A program made the translations under genes and the position numbers. The notes beneath the pieces were generated by a model. The model was given only the letters and a program-made list of their open reading frames with translations. It was not told where the DNA came from and ran no database searches. Positions 6,533-14,318 of a DNA stretch of 19,696 nt are shown here, in pieces (position 1 is the stretch's first letter; each line of letters starts with the position of its first letter). This stretch comes from Sphingomonadales bacterium (lineage in GTDB: Bacteria; Pseudomonadota; Alphaproteobacteria; Sphingomonadales; Sphingomonadaceae): NCBI GenBank assembly GCA_024636595.1, contig JAGXGT010000005.1, forward strand, positions 1 to 19,696, read 5' to 3'.

Positions 6533-7942
6533 ATGAACACTCCGACCTCCCACAATTTCCATCCTACATCGCTACGCGAATATGATATTCGCGGCATTGT
6601 CGGCGAGACGCTGGGCGAGGAGGATGCCTATGCCATTGGGCGCGGTTTCGGGACACTGATCGCGCGCGATGGCGGCTCCGCTGTTGCCACGGGGCGTGAC
6701 GGACGCACCAGTTCTCCGGTTCTGGAGGACGCTCTTATCCGCGGCCTCAATGATGCCGGTATCAATGCAATTTCTGTTGGAATGGGCCCCACTCCGATGC
6801 TTTATTATGCCGAATCTGTACTGAATCAGGTCCAGGGCGGCATCATGATCACCGGCAGCCACAACCCCGCCAATTATAATGGTTTCAAAATGGTTTTTCA
6901 GGGTCGGCCCTTTTTTGGTGCCGATATTTTGGGACTGGGCGATATGGCGGCGAGCGGCGATTGGGATCAGGGCAGTGGTACGGTGGAACGTATCGATATC
7001 GAAGATGAATATGTCGAACGCCTGCTGAAGAATTTTACCGGCGGTGCCTATAAGGTCGGCTGGGATTGCGGCAACGGCGCAGCCGGACCGGTGATCGAGA
7101 AATTGACCAGGCTGCTGACCGATCGCGGCGCCGGCGAACATCATCTGCTTTACACCGATGTCGATGGCAGCTTCCCCAATCATCACCCCGATCCCACCGA
7201 GGAAAAGAATCTCGCCGACCTGAAAACTTTGGTCGCAGAGAAAGGCCTCGATTTTGGCGTGGCCTTCGACGGCGACGGCGACCGCATCGGCGCGATCGAC
7301 GGCGAAGGCCGAGTGATCTGGGGCGACCAGTTGCTGCAAATCTATGCAGAGGACGTGCTGAAAAGCGAGCCGGGCGCCACGATCATCGCCGACGTCAAGG
7401 CATCACAGGCGCTGTACGACCGGATCGCAGCACTCGGCGGCAAGCCGCTGATGTGGAAGACCGGCCATAGTCTGATCAAATCGAAGATGAAGGAAACAGG
7501 TTCACCGCTCGCCGGCGAAATGAGCGGCCATGTGTTTTTCAAACATGACTATTACGGTTTCGACGACGCCCCTTATGCCGCGGTCCGCCTGATCCAGGCG
7601 GCGACCAATATCGGCAAGAGCGTGACCCAGCTGCGCAGCGATATGGCCGAGATGATCAACACGCCTGAAATGCGCTTTCAAGTCGATGAAAGCCGGAAGT
7701 TCGCGGTGATCGACGAAGTTTTAGAGCGCTTGTCAGCGAGTGGCGCCGAGGTCAACGACACCGACGGCGCGCGGGTCAATACCGAAGACGGCTGGTGGCT
7801 GCTGCGGGCCAGCAATACCCAGGACGTTCTGGTTGCCCGGGCCGAGGCTAAGTCGCAGGATGGTCTCGACCGCCTGATGGCGCAGATTGACGAGCAATTG
7901 GCATTATCTGGTCTGCAGCGCGGCGAGCAGGCGGGGCATTAG
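6533..7942 (+). CDS. algC: Phosphomannomutase/phosphoglucomutase (AlgC-type)
   Basis: A 469-residue alpha-D-phosphohexomutase that interconverts 6-phospho and 1-phospho mannose/glucose, supplying GDP-mannose and UDP-glucose routes to surface polysaccharides. Four domain signatures are present: REYDIRG at 15-21, the phosphoserine loop TGSHNPANYNG with S109, metal loop D246-G-D248-G-D250-R, sugar loop G328-E-M-S-G-H333, and phosphate loop RASNTQD near 435. Length and motif order fit the bifunctional AlgC/ManB group rather than GlmM. ATG 6533 was chosen over the in-frame TTG at 6458, because the segment between lacks homology-like character and contains the candidate promoter. The stop lies inside a hairpin facing a convergent microprotein operon. 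Confidence 0.92.
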   Translation: MNTPTSHNFHPTSLREYDIRGIVGETLGEEDAYAIGRGFGTLIARDGGSAVATGRDGRTSSPVLEDALIRGLNDAGINAISVGMGPTPMLYYAESVLNQVQGGIMITGSHNPANYNGFKMVFQGRPFFGADILGLGDMAASGDWDQGSGTVERIDIEDEYVERLLKNFTGGAYKVGWDCGNGAAGPVIEKLTRLLTDRGAGEHHLLYTDVDGSFPNHHPDPTEEKNLADLKTLVAEKGLDFGVAFDGDGDRIGAIDGEGRVIWGDQLLQIYAEDVLKSEPGATIIADVKASQALYDRIAALGGKPLMWKTGHSLIKSKMKETGSPLAGEMSGHVFFKHDYYGFDDAPYAAVRLIQAATNIGKSVTQLRSDMAEMINTPEMRFQVDESRKFAVIDEVLERLSASGAEVNDTDGARVNTEDGWWLLRASNTQDVLVARAEAKSQDGLDRLMAQIDEQLALSGLQRGEQAGH

Positions 7943-7948
7943 TCCCGC
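7931..7948 (+). terminator. Possible hairpin terminator at the algC stop codon
   Basis: GCGGG and CCCGC arms (7931-7935, 7944-7948), extendable by a G·T pair, close a loop that contains the algC TAG. The following sequence (ACCTTTAT) has only a weak T-run, so termination efficiency is uncertain. Confidence 0.35.
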
Positions 7949-7983
7949 ACCTTTATAGACCGATACGCCGCGATCGATTGGCG

Positions 7984-8103
7984 TCAAATGAAGGTTGCCA
8001 CCGCGTTGGTTCCTGGACCAACAGCAGAGATTATGAAAATTGCCGAGCAGACGATGGCGGCGAAACCGGCTGCGATTTCCTGACGTAACGTGAAGCGGGG
8101 CAT
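7984..8103 (-). CDS. Hydrophobic microprotein B (39 aa), paralogue of microprotein A
   Basis: A 39-residue product starting MPRFTLRQE and ending in VATFI. After a short basic/polar N-terminus it has one hydrophobic segment (about residues 10-28) ending in V-G-P at 28-30, consistent with a single membrane span. AAGGA lies about 9 nt before ATG 8103, a convincing Shine-Dalgarno. It aligns without gaps to microprotein A, which ends 25 nt upstream: identical at A11, A12, F14, A15, A16, A21, I22, V28, G29 and P30, with many similar residues between. Two related small genes with good ribosome sites are unlikely by chance. Function is unknown; a small regulatory membrane protein or a type-I-toxin-like peptide are possibilities without direct evidence. 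Confidence 0.65.
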   Translation of the reverse strand: MPRFTLRQEIAAGFAAIVCSAIFIISAVGPGTNAVATFI

Positions 8104-8128
8104 GATATTTTCCTTCGTCCTGATTTGG

Positions 8129-8251
8129 TTATGCGATCAGAGCAGCGGAGCTTTGAACAGCTGGGCCGACACTCGCGGCAACCAATATTGCGGCAGAGAA
8201 AAGAGCGGCAAAAGCGGCGGCGACATGGTTCTGGATGTTTGTATTGGTCAT
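8129..8251 (-). CDS. Hydrophobic microprotein A (40 aa), paralogue of microprotein B
   Basis: A 40-residue product starting MTNTNIQNH, with an alanine-rich hydrophobic segment (about 10-28), V-G-P at 28-30 and no charged residue after H9. AGGGA precedes ATG 8251 by about 8 nt. It is the first gene of a two-gene minus-strand unit, and microprotein B starts 25 nt after its stop. A predicted hairpin (8280-8302) lies in its leader. Conservation of length, hydrophobic register and G29-P30 between the two products is the main evidence that both are translated. No cysteine, metal site or toxin signature is seen. The biological role is unknown. Confidence 0.65.
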   Translation of the reverse strand: MTNTNIQNHVAAAFAALFSAAILVAASVGPAVQSSAALIA

Positions 8252-8596
8252 TTTGAAATTCCCTTTTGTTAAAATGGTGCTTCGCAGTTTCTGTTAGCGA
8301 AGATAACAACAGCGGTGCATGGGCCGTGCCAGTTTATGTATACTGTTTTATTTCAATGGGTTATATCATTCCCGATTGAGAGGCAGGCTGGCCCGATACC
8401 GACTAGTAGGAAAAATTCCCAATAATTAGTTTTCGATCATGACGTGATACGCAGCAAGGCCCCAATTGTCCGCAGCTGGGGCAACACGCAGCGAAGCATT
8501 GCCTTACAGATTCGGCATTGCATCCGGTTCTTATCGAAATGCAGTATGGTCAGGTCCCCGTCATTCGTTCAGGACAGGGGATCAAAGGGATGAGGA
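8252..8596. other. Intergenic region between the microprotein unit and the MAPEG gene
   Basis: 345 nt with divergent genes on either side and no convincing ORF of its own. It is more AT-rich than its neighbours, especially about 8330-8440, as expected for two promoters, but I could not assign -35/-10 pairs with confidence. Two inverted repeats are visible: CTTCGC/GCGAAG at 8280-8302 (11-nt loop) and GCCCCA/TGGGGC at 8459-8482 (12-nt loop). Neither has a T-run. Confidence 0.5.
8280..8302. repeat. Inverted repeat in the microprotein leader
   Basis: CTTCGC (8280-8285) and GCGAAG (8297-8302) are separated by 11 nt and lie 28 nt upstream of the microprotein A start on the minus strand. An RNA hairpin or a regulator site are both possible. 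Confidence 0.4.
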
Positions 8597-9004
8597 ATGC
8601 CGACTATGGACCCGTATATTTACGTCACCTTTGTCAGCGCCCTCGCCTTGCTGGCTTATTATTTTACGTTGCTGATGGCGGGCTTGGCGCGCGGACGGTT
8701 CAAGATCGCGGTGCCGTCGCACAGCGGTCCCCCCGAATATGAGCGCTATGTCCGGGCCCATCAGAATACGCTGGAGCATCTGGTCCTGTTCCTGCCCGGT
8801 CTGTGGCTATTCGCTTACGTGGTAAGCCCCTATTGGGCAGCGGGCATTGGTCTGATCTGGCCGTTTATGCGGGTCGGCTATGCGCTGGGCTATCACAAGG
8901 CACCGGAGAAACGCCTGCGCTGGCTTTATGCGAGCATGCCGCCCATCTATATTTTCGTGTTGGGTTCGTTGGTCGGCAGCATTGTCATTTGGATCAGAGC
9001 ATGA
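8597..9004 (+). CDS. MAPEG family membrane protein
   Basis: A 135-residue, four-helix membrane protein of the MAPEG family (membrane-associated proteins in eicosanoid and glutathione metabolism). Segments are FVSALALLAYYFTLLMAGLA near 10-30, VLFLPGLWLFAYVV near 62-76, WAAGIGLIWPFMRVGYALG near 79-98, and YIFVLGSLVGSIVIWI near the end. The family signature R-A-H-x-N-x-x-E appears as YVRAHQNTLEHLVLF. Eukaryotic members are glutathione transferases or peroxidases; bacterial substrates are mostly unknown. ATG 8597 has AAGGGA six nt upstream, while ATG 8606 with GAGGA is a close alternative. The amidohydrolase starts 13 nt after the stop. Confidence 0.88.
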   Translation: MPTMDPYIYVTFVSALALLAYYFTLLMAGLARGRFKIAVPSHSGPPEYERYVRAHQNTLEHLVLFLPGLWLFAYVVSPYWAAGIGLIWPFMRVGYALGYHKAPEKRLRWLYASMPPIYIFVLGSLVGSIVIWIRA

Positions 9005-9017
9005 GAGGCGTCACAGC

Positions 9018-10721
9018 ATGAGCGAATATGATCTGGTAATCCGCGGTGGGACCATTGCCGATGGCAGTGGCGGCGATCTGATCGACGGCGATATCGCGAT
9101 CAGCGACGGCAAAATATCGGCGATCGGAAAGATTTCTGGCAAGGGCCGCGAAGAAATTGATGCGTCCGGCAAAATCGTCACTCCCGGCTTTGTCGATGTC
9201 CACACCCATTATGACGGCCAGTCGATCTGGGCGGAAGAGCTCAGCCCCTCGTCGTCGCACGGCGTGACCACCGCGATCATGGGCAATTGCGGCGTCGGCT
9301 TTGCGCCCTGCCGCAAGACAGATCATGATATGCTGATCAACGTGATGGAAGGCGTCGAGGATATTCCCGGCGTCGTGATGGCCGATGGCCTGCCCTGGAA
9401 CTGGGAGACATTTCCGGAATATCTCGATGTTGTGGCGAAGGGAAAGCGCGATATCGATGTCGCCGCCTATCTGCCGCACTCGCCGCTCAGAGTGTACGCC
9501 ATGGGTGCCCGAGGCGCTGCGCGCGAACCGGCCAATGCGGATGACCTGGCCCTGATGCGCAAGCTCTGCCGCGAAGCGATGGACGCCGGAGCGCTGGGCT
9601 TTGCCACATCGCGGCTGTCGATTCACAAGACCGCAGATGGCGGCAGCATTCCGACGTTCGAAGCGGATATCGCCGAGCTGGAAGCGATTTGTGGCGGCAT
9701 GGCGGATGCCGGTACCGGGACCTTTCAGGTCGTGCTCGATGCCTTTGTCGGCTGGGACAAGGAATATAAGGTTATCGAGCGGGTGATCGAATCATCCGGC
9801 CGGCCGGCGACGTTCACGCTTGCCTCCGGCAATGATGGCCCGCCGCGCTGGCGCCGGGTGCTGGAGATGCTCGACCACACCAACGCCTCCGGTGGCAAAG
9901 CCACCGCCCAGATCATGCCCCGCCCAATCGGACTGATCGCCGGACTGGAACTCACGGTCCACCCCTTCATCCTCTGCCCTAGCTGGGAAAAGATCGCGGA
10001 CCTGTCCATCGAGCAGCAGGTCGCGGCGATGCGCGATCCCGGCTTGCGCGAAGCCCTGCTCAGCGAGGACTTTGAACCGGGCCATCCATTCAACGCCTTG
10101 GCCCGCGACTGGAACTGGCTGTTCCCGCTCGACAATCCCCCCGATTACGCGCCGCCGAAAGAAATGAGCATGGCCGGTCAGGCGGCAGCCAAGGGCTGCA
10201 CGCCGCAAGAAATTGCTTATGACCGGTTGCTCGACACCGATGGCAAGGGCCTGTTTCTGGCCGCGCTGGGCAATTACGAGAATGGTACACTGGCCAGCGC
10301 CCACGAAATGCTCAGCCACCGGCATTGCATTCCCGGGCTTGGCGACGGCGGTGCCCATTATGGGGCGATATGCGATGCCAGCTACTCGACCTATTTGCTC
10401 AAACAATATGTGCAAAAAGCCAATGGCTATCGGTTTGACCTGTCGGAAGCAGTGCATATGCTGTCGCACAAGGCGGCCTGCGCCGTCGGCCTGAACAATC
10501 GCGGTCTGCTGAAACAGGGTGCCAAGGCCGATCTCAATGTCATCGACATGGATCGGCTGGAATTGCATCTGCCGGAGATTGTCCGGGATCTTCCAGCCGG
10601 TGGGCAACGGTTGCATCAGCGCGCAACCGGCTACGATGCAACCATCGTATCCGGCGAAATCATCCGCCGCTTTGACCAGTCCACCGGAGCACGACCGGGC
10701 CAATTGATACGCAGGGCGTGA
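9018..10721 (+). CDS. D-aminoacylase-like amidohydrolase (COG3653 type)
   Basis: A 567-residue metal-dependent amidohydrolase like N-acyl-D-amino-acid deacylases, which release D-amino acids from N-acyl forms. It opens with LVIRGGTIADGSG, followed by the metal pair H62/H64 in DVHTHYDGQ, bridging-type C91 in IMGNCGVG, H203 in SIHKTADGG, and D443/H447 in LGDGGAHYG; the C-terminal beta-sandwich ends with TGYDATIVSGEIIRR. The second His-rich block of classical D-aminoacylase is not obvious, and actual substrates of this subgroup, including hydantoin-like or acyl-peptide compounds, cannot be told from sequence. ATG 9018 follows GAGAGG; a longer form from 8880 would overlap the MAPEG gene. No signal peptide is seen. 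Confidence 0.87.
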   Translation: MSEYDLVIRGGTIADGSGGDLIDGDIAISDGKISAIGKISGKGREEIDASGKIVTPGFVDVHTHYDGQSIWAEELSPSSSHGVTTAIMGNCGVGFAPCRKTDHDMLINVMEGVEDIPGVVMADGLPWNWETFPEYLDVVAKGKRDIDVAAYLPHSPLRVYAMGARGAAREPANADDLALMRKLCREAMDAGALGFATSRLSIHKTADGGSIPTFEADIAELEAICGGMADAGTGTFQVVLDAFVGWDKEYKVIERVIESSGRPATFTLASGNDGPPRWRRVLEMLDHTNASGGKATAQIMPRPIGLIAGLELTVHPFILCPSWEKIADLSIEQQVAAMRDPGLREALLSEDFEPGHPFNALARDWNWLFPLDNPPDYAPPKEMSMAGQAAAKGCTPQEIAYDRLLDTDGKGLFLAALGNYENGTLASAHEMLSHRHCIPGLGDGGAHYGAICDASYSTYLLKQYVQKANGYRFDLSEAVHMLSHKAACAVGLNNRGLLKQGAKADLNVIDMDRLELHLPEIVRDLPAGGQRLHQRATGYDATIVSGEIIRRFDQSTGARPGQLIRRA

Positions 10722-10753
10722 CAAAAACGTCGGGCGACTGATAATGAGCGGGA

Positions 10754-11167
10754 ATGGCAGACGAAATTCCCGAACAGAGCCGCGCCGCCTGGGCAGGCTT
10801 TCCGGACGCGCTGACCGAGAAACTCATCCAGCTTCGCGGTCTGGTACTGGATGTCGCGCGCGACGAACCGGCCATCGGTCCGCTCGAGGAGACACTCAAA
10901 TGGGGAGAGCCTGCGTTTCTGACCGTGGCCACCGGATCTGGCACGGCCGTGCGAATCCATCGGCACAAGAAATCGGCCGACAGCTATGCTCTATATGTGC
11001 ATTGCCAGACCGATCTGATCGAGCGCTACAAGCAGCTGTACAAGGATATACTCGCCTTTGACGGCAATCGAGCGGTCGTGTTTGACGTCAAGGGCCCACT
11101 GCCGGTCGAGGTGGTCAAGCATTGCATCGCCATGGCCCTGACCTATCATCTGCGGAAAGCGCGCTAG
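10754..11167 (+). CDS. DUF1801 (YdhG-like) protein
   Basis: A 137-residue protein resembling DUF1801/YdhG-like proteins of unknown function. The characteristic core is EETLKWGEPAFL near 45-56, a histidine/lysine patch IHRHKKS near 68-74, and ALYVHCQTDLIERYK near 78-92. No membrane segment is visible. It starts at ATG 10754 just after GGGA, 32 nt downstream of the amidohydrolase stop, and ends 7 nt before the deacetylase-like gene. Position suggests co-transcription with both, but no functional link is established. Confidence 0.82.
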   Translation: MADEIPEQSRAAWAGFPDALTEKLIQLRGLVLDVARDEPAIGPLEETLKWGEPAFLTVATGSGTAVRIHRHKKSADSYALYVHCQTDLIERYKQLYKDILAFDGNRAVVFDVKGPLPVEVVKHCIAMALTYHLRKAR

Positions 11168-11174
11168 GACAGTC

Positions 11175-12074
11175 ATGCTCCATATCGTTCATCATTCCGA
11201 TTATGTCGCGCCTCGCCCGAAAAACGGGAGCTTTGTATTCGACAAATATCAGTTGGTGATGGACGCGATTCGGGAGCACGCACCGGACCATGTCGCTCAC
11301 GAGCCAGCACCAATGCCACGGCACTGGATCGAGGCGATGCATGATCCGGCCTATGTCGAGCAAGTGATGACGGCCACTGTTCCACGTGAAATAGAGCGCC
11401 GGATCGGCTTCCCCGTGTCGGCTGAAATTGCCAGCCGCGTGCAATATAGCTCGGGCGGCACCTGGCTGGCGGCGCAGCTGGCCCTGAACCATGGCTATGC
11501 CGCGAACAGCGCCGGCGGCAGCCATCATGCGCTGGCCGATACCGGTGCCGGCTATTGCGTGTTCAACGACCTGGCGATCACCGCCAACCGGCTGCTGGCG
11601 GAGGGCGATGCGCGCAAGATCCTGATCGTCGATCTGGATGTGCATCAGGGAGACGGAACCGCGATGTTGCTGGCGGGACGATCCGATGTGTTTACCCTTT
11701 CGATCCACAGCGACCGCAATTTCCCGACCCGCAAAGCCCGCTCCAGCCGCGATATAGCCCTGCCCGACGCGGTTGAAGATGACGCCTATCTGTCTATTGT
11801 GGACGTGGCTTTGGAGGAAATTCTGGCCGGTTTCGCGCCGGATATGCTGCTCTATCAGGCGGGAGTCGATCCGCATGTCGATGATCGTCTGGGCCGGCTG
11901 TCACTTACCGATGCCGGTCTGGAACAGCGCGACCGGATGGTTATTCGCAAGGCGCGCGATCGCGGCATTCCCGTCGCCAGCGCCCTCGGCGGAGGCTATG
12001 GCCACGATCATCAGGCAGTTGCCCGGCGTCACGCGCGATCGATGATGGCAATGGCCGATGAAGCGAGCCGCTAA
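11175..12074 (+). CDS. Histone deacetylase / acetylpolyamine amidohydrolase family enzyme
   Basis: A 299-residue class II-like deacetylase-fold enzyme. Bacterial members remove acyl groups from small amines such as acetylpolyamines, or from lysines. The catalytic machinery is complete: paired histidines H117-H118 in AGGSHHA, GYCVFNDLA at 126-134, zinc ligands D153-x-D155-x-H157 in IVDLDVHQGDGT (the first Asp supports the charge relay), D232 in QAGVDPH, and transition-state tyrosine Y275 in GGGYG. The lack of a signal peptide suggests a cytoplasmic place. It is the last gene in the MAPEG–amidohydrolase–DUF1801 run, with a 7-nt gap upstream. It converges on the AI-2E gene with only 4 nt between their stops. 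Confidence 0.92.
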   Translation: MLHIVHHSDYVAPRPKNGSFVFDKYQLVMDAIREHAPDHVAHEPAPMPRHWIEAMHDPAYVEQVMTATVPREIERRIGFPVSAEIASRVQYSSGGTWLAAQLALNHGYAANSAGGSHHALADTGAGYCVFNDLAITANRLLAEGDARKILIVDLDVHQGDGTAMLLAGRSDVFTLSIHSDRNFPTRKARSSRDIALPDAVEDDAYLSIVDVALEEILAGFAPDMLLYQAGVDPHVDDRLGRLSLTDAGLEQRDRMVIRKARDRGIPVASALGGGYGHDHQAVARRHARSMMAMADEASR

Positions 12075-12078
12075 GCGG

Positions 12079-13167
12079 CTAGTCGCTGGTCCTCTCGGGT
12101 TCATGAACCTCGTGCATGTCCGAGAAAATGCTCCAGATGGCAATGAACAGGGCCGCCACCAGCGGTCCGATAATAATGCCGTTGATGCCAAACAGTTGCA
12201 GCCCGCCGAGAGTGGTAATCAGCACCACATAATCGGGCATCCGTGTGTCTCGCCCGACCAGGATCGGACGCACCACATTGTCGACCATGCTGATCACGAA
12301 CACGCCGCAAAGGATCAAGATGACACCTTGCGTAACATCGCCAGTGACGAGCAGATAGAGCGCGACAGGAACCCAGACGAAGCCCGTTCCGATTGCCGGA
12401 ATCAGCGATGACACACCCATCACCACGGCCCACAGCAGCGCACCACGGATATCGAGCCCCCAGAAGACCAGTCCACCCAGCGCGCCCTGGATGATCGCGA
12501 TGACCAAGCTACCCTTGATCGTCGCCCGGATCACAGCGAGAAAGCGTTCCATCAGGATGTGACGCTTGGATTGCTCGAGCGGGATCATATCTCCGATGCG
12601 GTCGGTCAGGGCGGGGCCGTCGCGCAACAGGAAAAAGGTGAGATAGAGCATCACGCCCAGACCCAGCATGAACTGGAAGGCTCCCTGCCCGACGCTGAGT
12701 ATCTGACCGAGCAGAAATTCGAGAATGGCGGACACATATTGTTCGACCTCTGCCCTGATGCTGGCAAAATCGCCATAGCCATAGTCAGCGAGCTGACCCT
12801 GCATCCAGTGGGGCAGGGATTTTTCAAACCCCTCGAAGACCGCGTCGAAGTCGATATCGCCAGCCTGAATCCGCTGGTAGATGCCCGTCGCTTCCTGCAC
12901 CATCGCGAAGCCGAGCAGAATCGCAGGAACGATGACCAGCAACAGGATCAGGACCAGAGTGATAACCGTTGCCAGATTGGTCCGGCCCGGCAGAACGCCC
13001 ACCAGGCGATCATAGACCGGACGAAACAGCACGGCGACGACCACGGCCCAGACGATGGCCCCGAAAAATGGCTCGATAATGAACGCGAAAGCCAGCGAAA
13101 TGATCACCAGCAGAGTGAGGATGAACCCCCATTCGATGCGGCTTTTCGACGTTGCCCGATTGTCCAT
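12079..13167 (-). CDS. AI-2E family membrane transporter-like protein
   Basis: A 362-residue polytopic inner-membrane protein of PF01594 (YdiK/PerM/TqsA type). Hydrophobic segments occur at about 13-50 (two), 64-88, 153-178 and 218-345 (several), separated by a soluble stretch at about 90-150, the usual arrangement. Family marks include GVMLYLTFFLLRDG near 171, and the C-terminal LIPAIGTGFVWVPVALYLL, DNVVRPILVG and GIIIGPLVAALF. Substrates vary in this family (AI-2 efflux for TqsA, Na+/H+ exchange for others), so none is assigned. It is divergent from the MBL gene over a 183-nt promoter region. Confidence 0.9.
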   Translation of the reverse strand: MDNRATSKSRIEWGFILTLLVIISLAFAFIIEPFFGAIVWAVVVAVLFRPVYDRLVGVLPGRTNLATVITLVLILLLVIVPAILLGFAMVQEATGIYQRIQAGDIDFDAVFEGFEKSLPHWMQGQLADYGYGDFASIRAEVEQYVSAILEFLLGQILSVGQGAFQFMLGLGVMLYLTFFLLRDGPALTDRIGDMIPLEQSKRHILMERFLAVIRATIKGSLVIAIIQGALGGLVFWGLDIRGALLWAVVMGVSSLIPAIGTGFVWVPVALYLLVTGDVTQGVILILCGVFVISMVDNVVRPILVGRDTRMPDYVVLITTLGGLQLFGINGIIIGPLVAALFIAIWSIFSDMHEVHEPERTSD

Positions 13168-13305
13168 ATTGTGTCGCTCTTATTGGATTTGTCGCGGCCG
13201 TCCCGGTCAATTTTCCCAGCTCGCCAGATACGAGAATAATTTGCGATCGGCAAGGACCGCCGTGTGGTCATTATCCAGCCACCTACGTGCGAATCATTGG
13301 AAAGT

Positions 13306-13322
13306 TGCGACAATATATCGCA
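13306..13322. promoter_or_regulatory. Candidate operator in front of the MBL-fold hydrolase
   Basis: TGCGA and TCGCA arms surround an AT-only-but-one 7-nt spacer (CAATATA), 28 nt upstream of the MBL start, in the region shared with the divergent AI-2E gene. The form suits a dimeric repressor site. No regulator gene is adjacent. Confidence 0.35.
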
Positions 13323-13350
13323 TAAGGCGCATAATGCTGGAGAACAGTTG

Positions 13351-14295
13351 ATGGCAATTCCGTTTGAAAAGGGCCTGGTCGAAACCGGCGATGGCCTCTA
13401 CGCCTATCTCCAGCCGGATGGCGGCTGGGGCTGGTCCAATGCCGGTCTGATCACCGATGGCGGTCAATCCTTGCTGGTCGATACGCTATTCGATGCCAGC
13501 CTGACCCGCGAGATGCTTGGCGTCATGGCGGATGCCGCCGGCGTCGGCGCGGATGATATCGGCATCATCGTCAACACCCATGCCAATGGTGACCACACCC
13601 ATGGCAATGGCTGCTGTGCGCATGCCGAGGTGATCGCATCGGCAGCCAGCGCGCGCGAAATGTCAGAGCTGCCGGCGAGCCAGCTCGCCGCGATCATGGC
13701 GCAGGCCCGGGCGATGGGTCCGGCCGGGCAGTATCTGGTGGATATTTTCGGCAGCTTTGACTTCACCGATGTCGAGGAGAAACTGCCAACCCGGACCTTT
13801 AGCGGTGAGTATCGCCTGATGGTCGGCGACAAGGCGGTGGATCTGATCGAGGTCGGTCCCGCGCATACGGCTGGTGATGTGCTCATCCATGTGCCGGGTG
13901 ACAAAACCGTCTTTACCGGGGACATATTGTTTATCGAAGGCACACCGATCATGTGGGCCGGGCCGGTCGGCAACTGGATCGCCGCCTGTGACAAGATCAT
14001 CGGCTTCAAGGCCGAAACCATCGTTCCCGGCCATGGCCCGATCACCGACGTCCACGGCGTCCGGCGGGTGCAGGACTATCTGCGCTATATCGATCAGGAA
14101 GCGCGCAAGCGGTTCGACGCCGGGCTGTCGGTGCGCGATGCGGCGCATGATATCAGGCTCGGCGATTTCTCCAGCTGGGGCGACAGCGAGCGGATCGCGG
14201 TCAATGTCTCGACCCTGTACCGCGAATATTCCGGCGATACGTCAGCGCCGGATGTGGTGCAGCTGTTCGGGCTGATGGCGGAGTTGAAACAATAG
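13351..14295 (+). CDS. Metallo-beta-lactamase-fold hydrolase with HxNxDH motif
   Basis: A 314-residue MBL-fold hydrolase, probably cytoplasmic, of unknown substrate. It opens with a GWGWSNAGLI strand and LLVDTLFD. The metal motif reads H77-A-N79-G-D81-H82, where the usual second histidine of HxHxDH is asparagine. Other ligands are present: H172 in PAHTAGD, D191 in FTGDILF and H228 in VPGHGP. It lacks the layout of the DNA-ligase-associated exonuclease MBL proteins, despite lying next to a ligase-associated-type helicase. GGAGA precedes ATG 13351 by about 9 nt, which rules out the longer form from 13264. The helicase starts 23 nt after its stop. Confidence 0.87.
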   Translation: MAIPFEKGLVETGDGLYAYLQPDGGWGWSNAGLITDGGQSLLVDTLFDASLTREMLGVMADAAGVGADDIGIIVNTHANGDHTHGNGCCAHAEVIASAASAREMSELPASQLAAIMAQARAMGPAGQYLVDIFGSFDFTDVEEKLPTRTFSGEYRLMVGDKAVDLIEVGPAHTAGDVLIHVPGDKTVFTGDILFIEGTPIMWAGPVGNWIAACDKIIGFKAETIVPGHGPITDVHGVRRVQDYLRYIDQEARKRFDAGLSVRDAAHDIRLGDFSSWGDSERIAVNVSTLYREYSGDTSAPDVVQLFGLMAELKQ

Positions 14296-14318
14296 CAACA
14301 AAGCGCCATTCCAGAGCA

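Noticed and set aside
8459..8482. GCCCCA/TGGGGC hairpin as a terminator
   Set aside because: The loop is 12 nt and no T-run follows on either strand, and neither neighbouring gene ends towards it.
8466..8675. 69-codon plus-strand frame before and over the MAPEG start
   Set aside because: It overlaps the well-supported MAPEG gene in another frame and has no domain or ribosome site.
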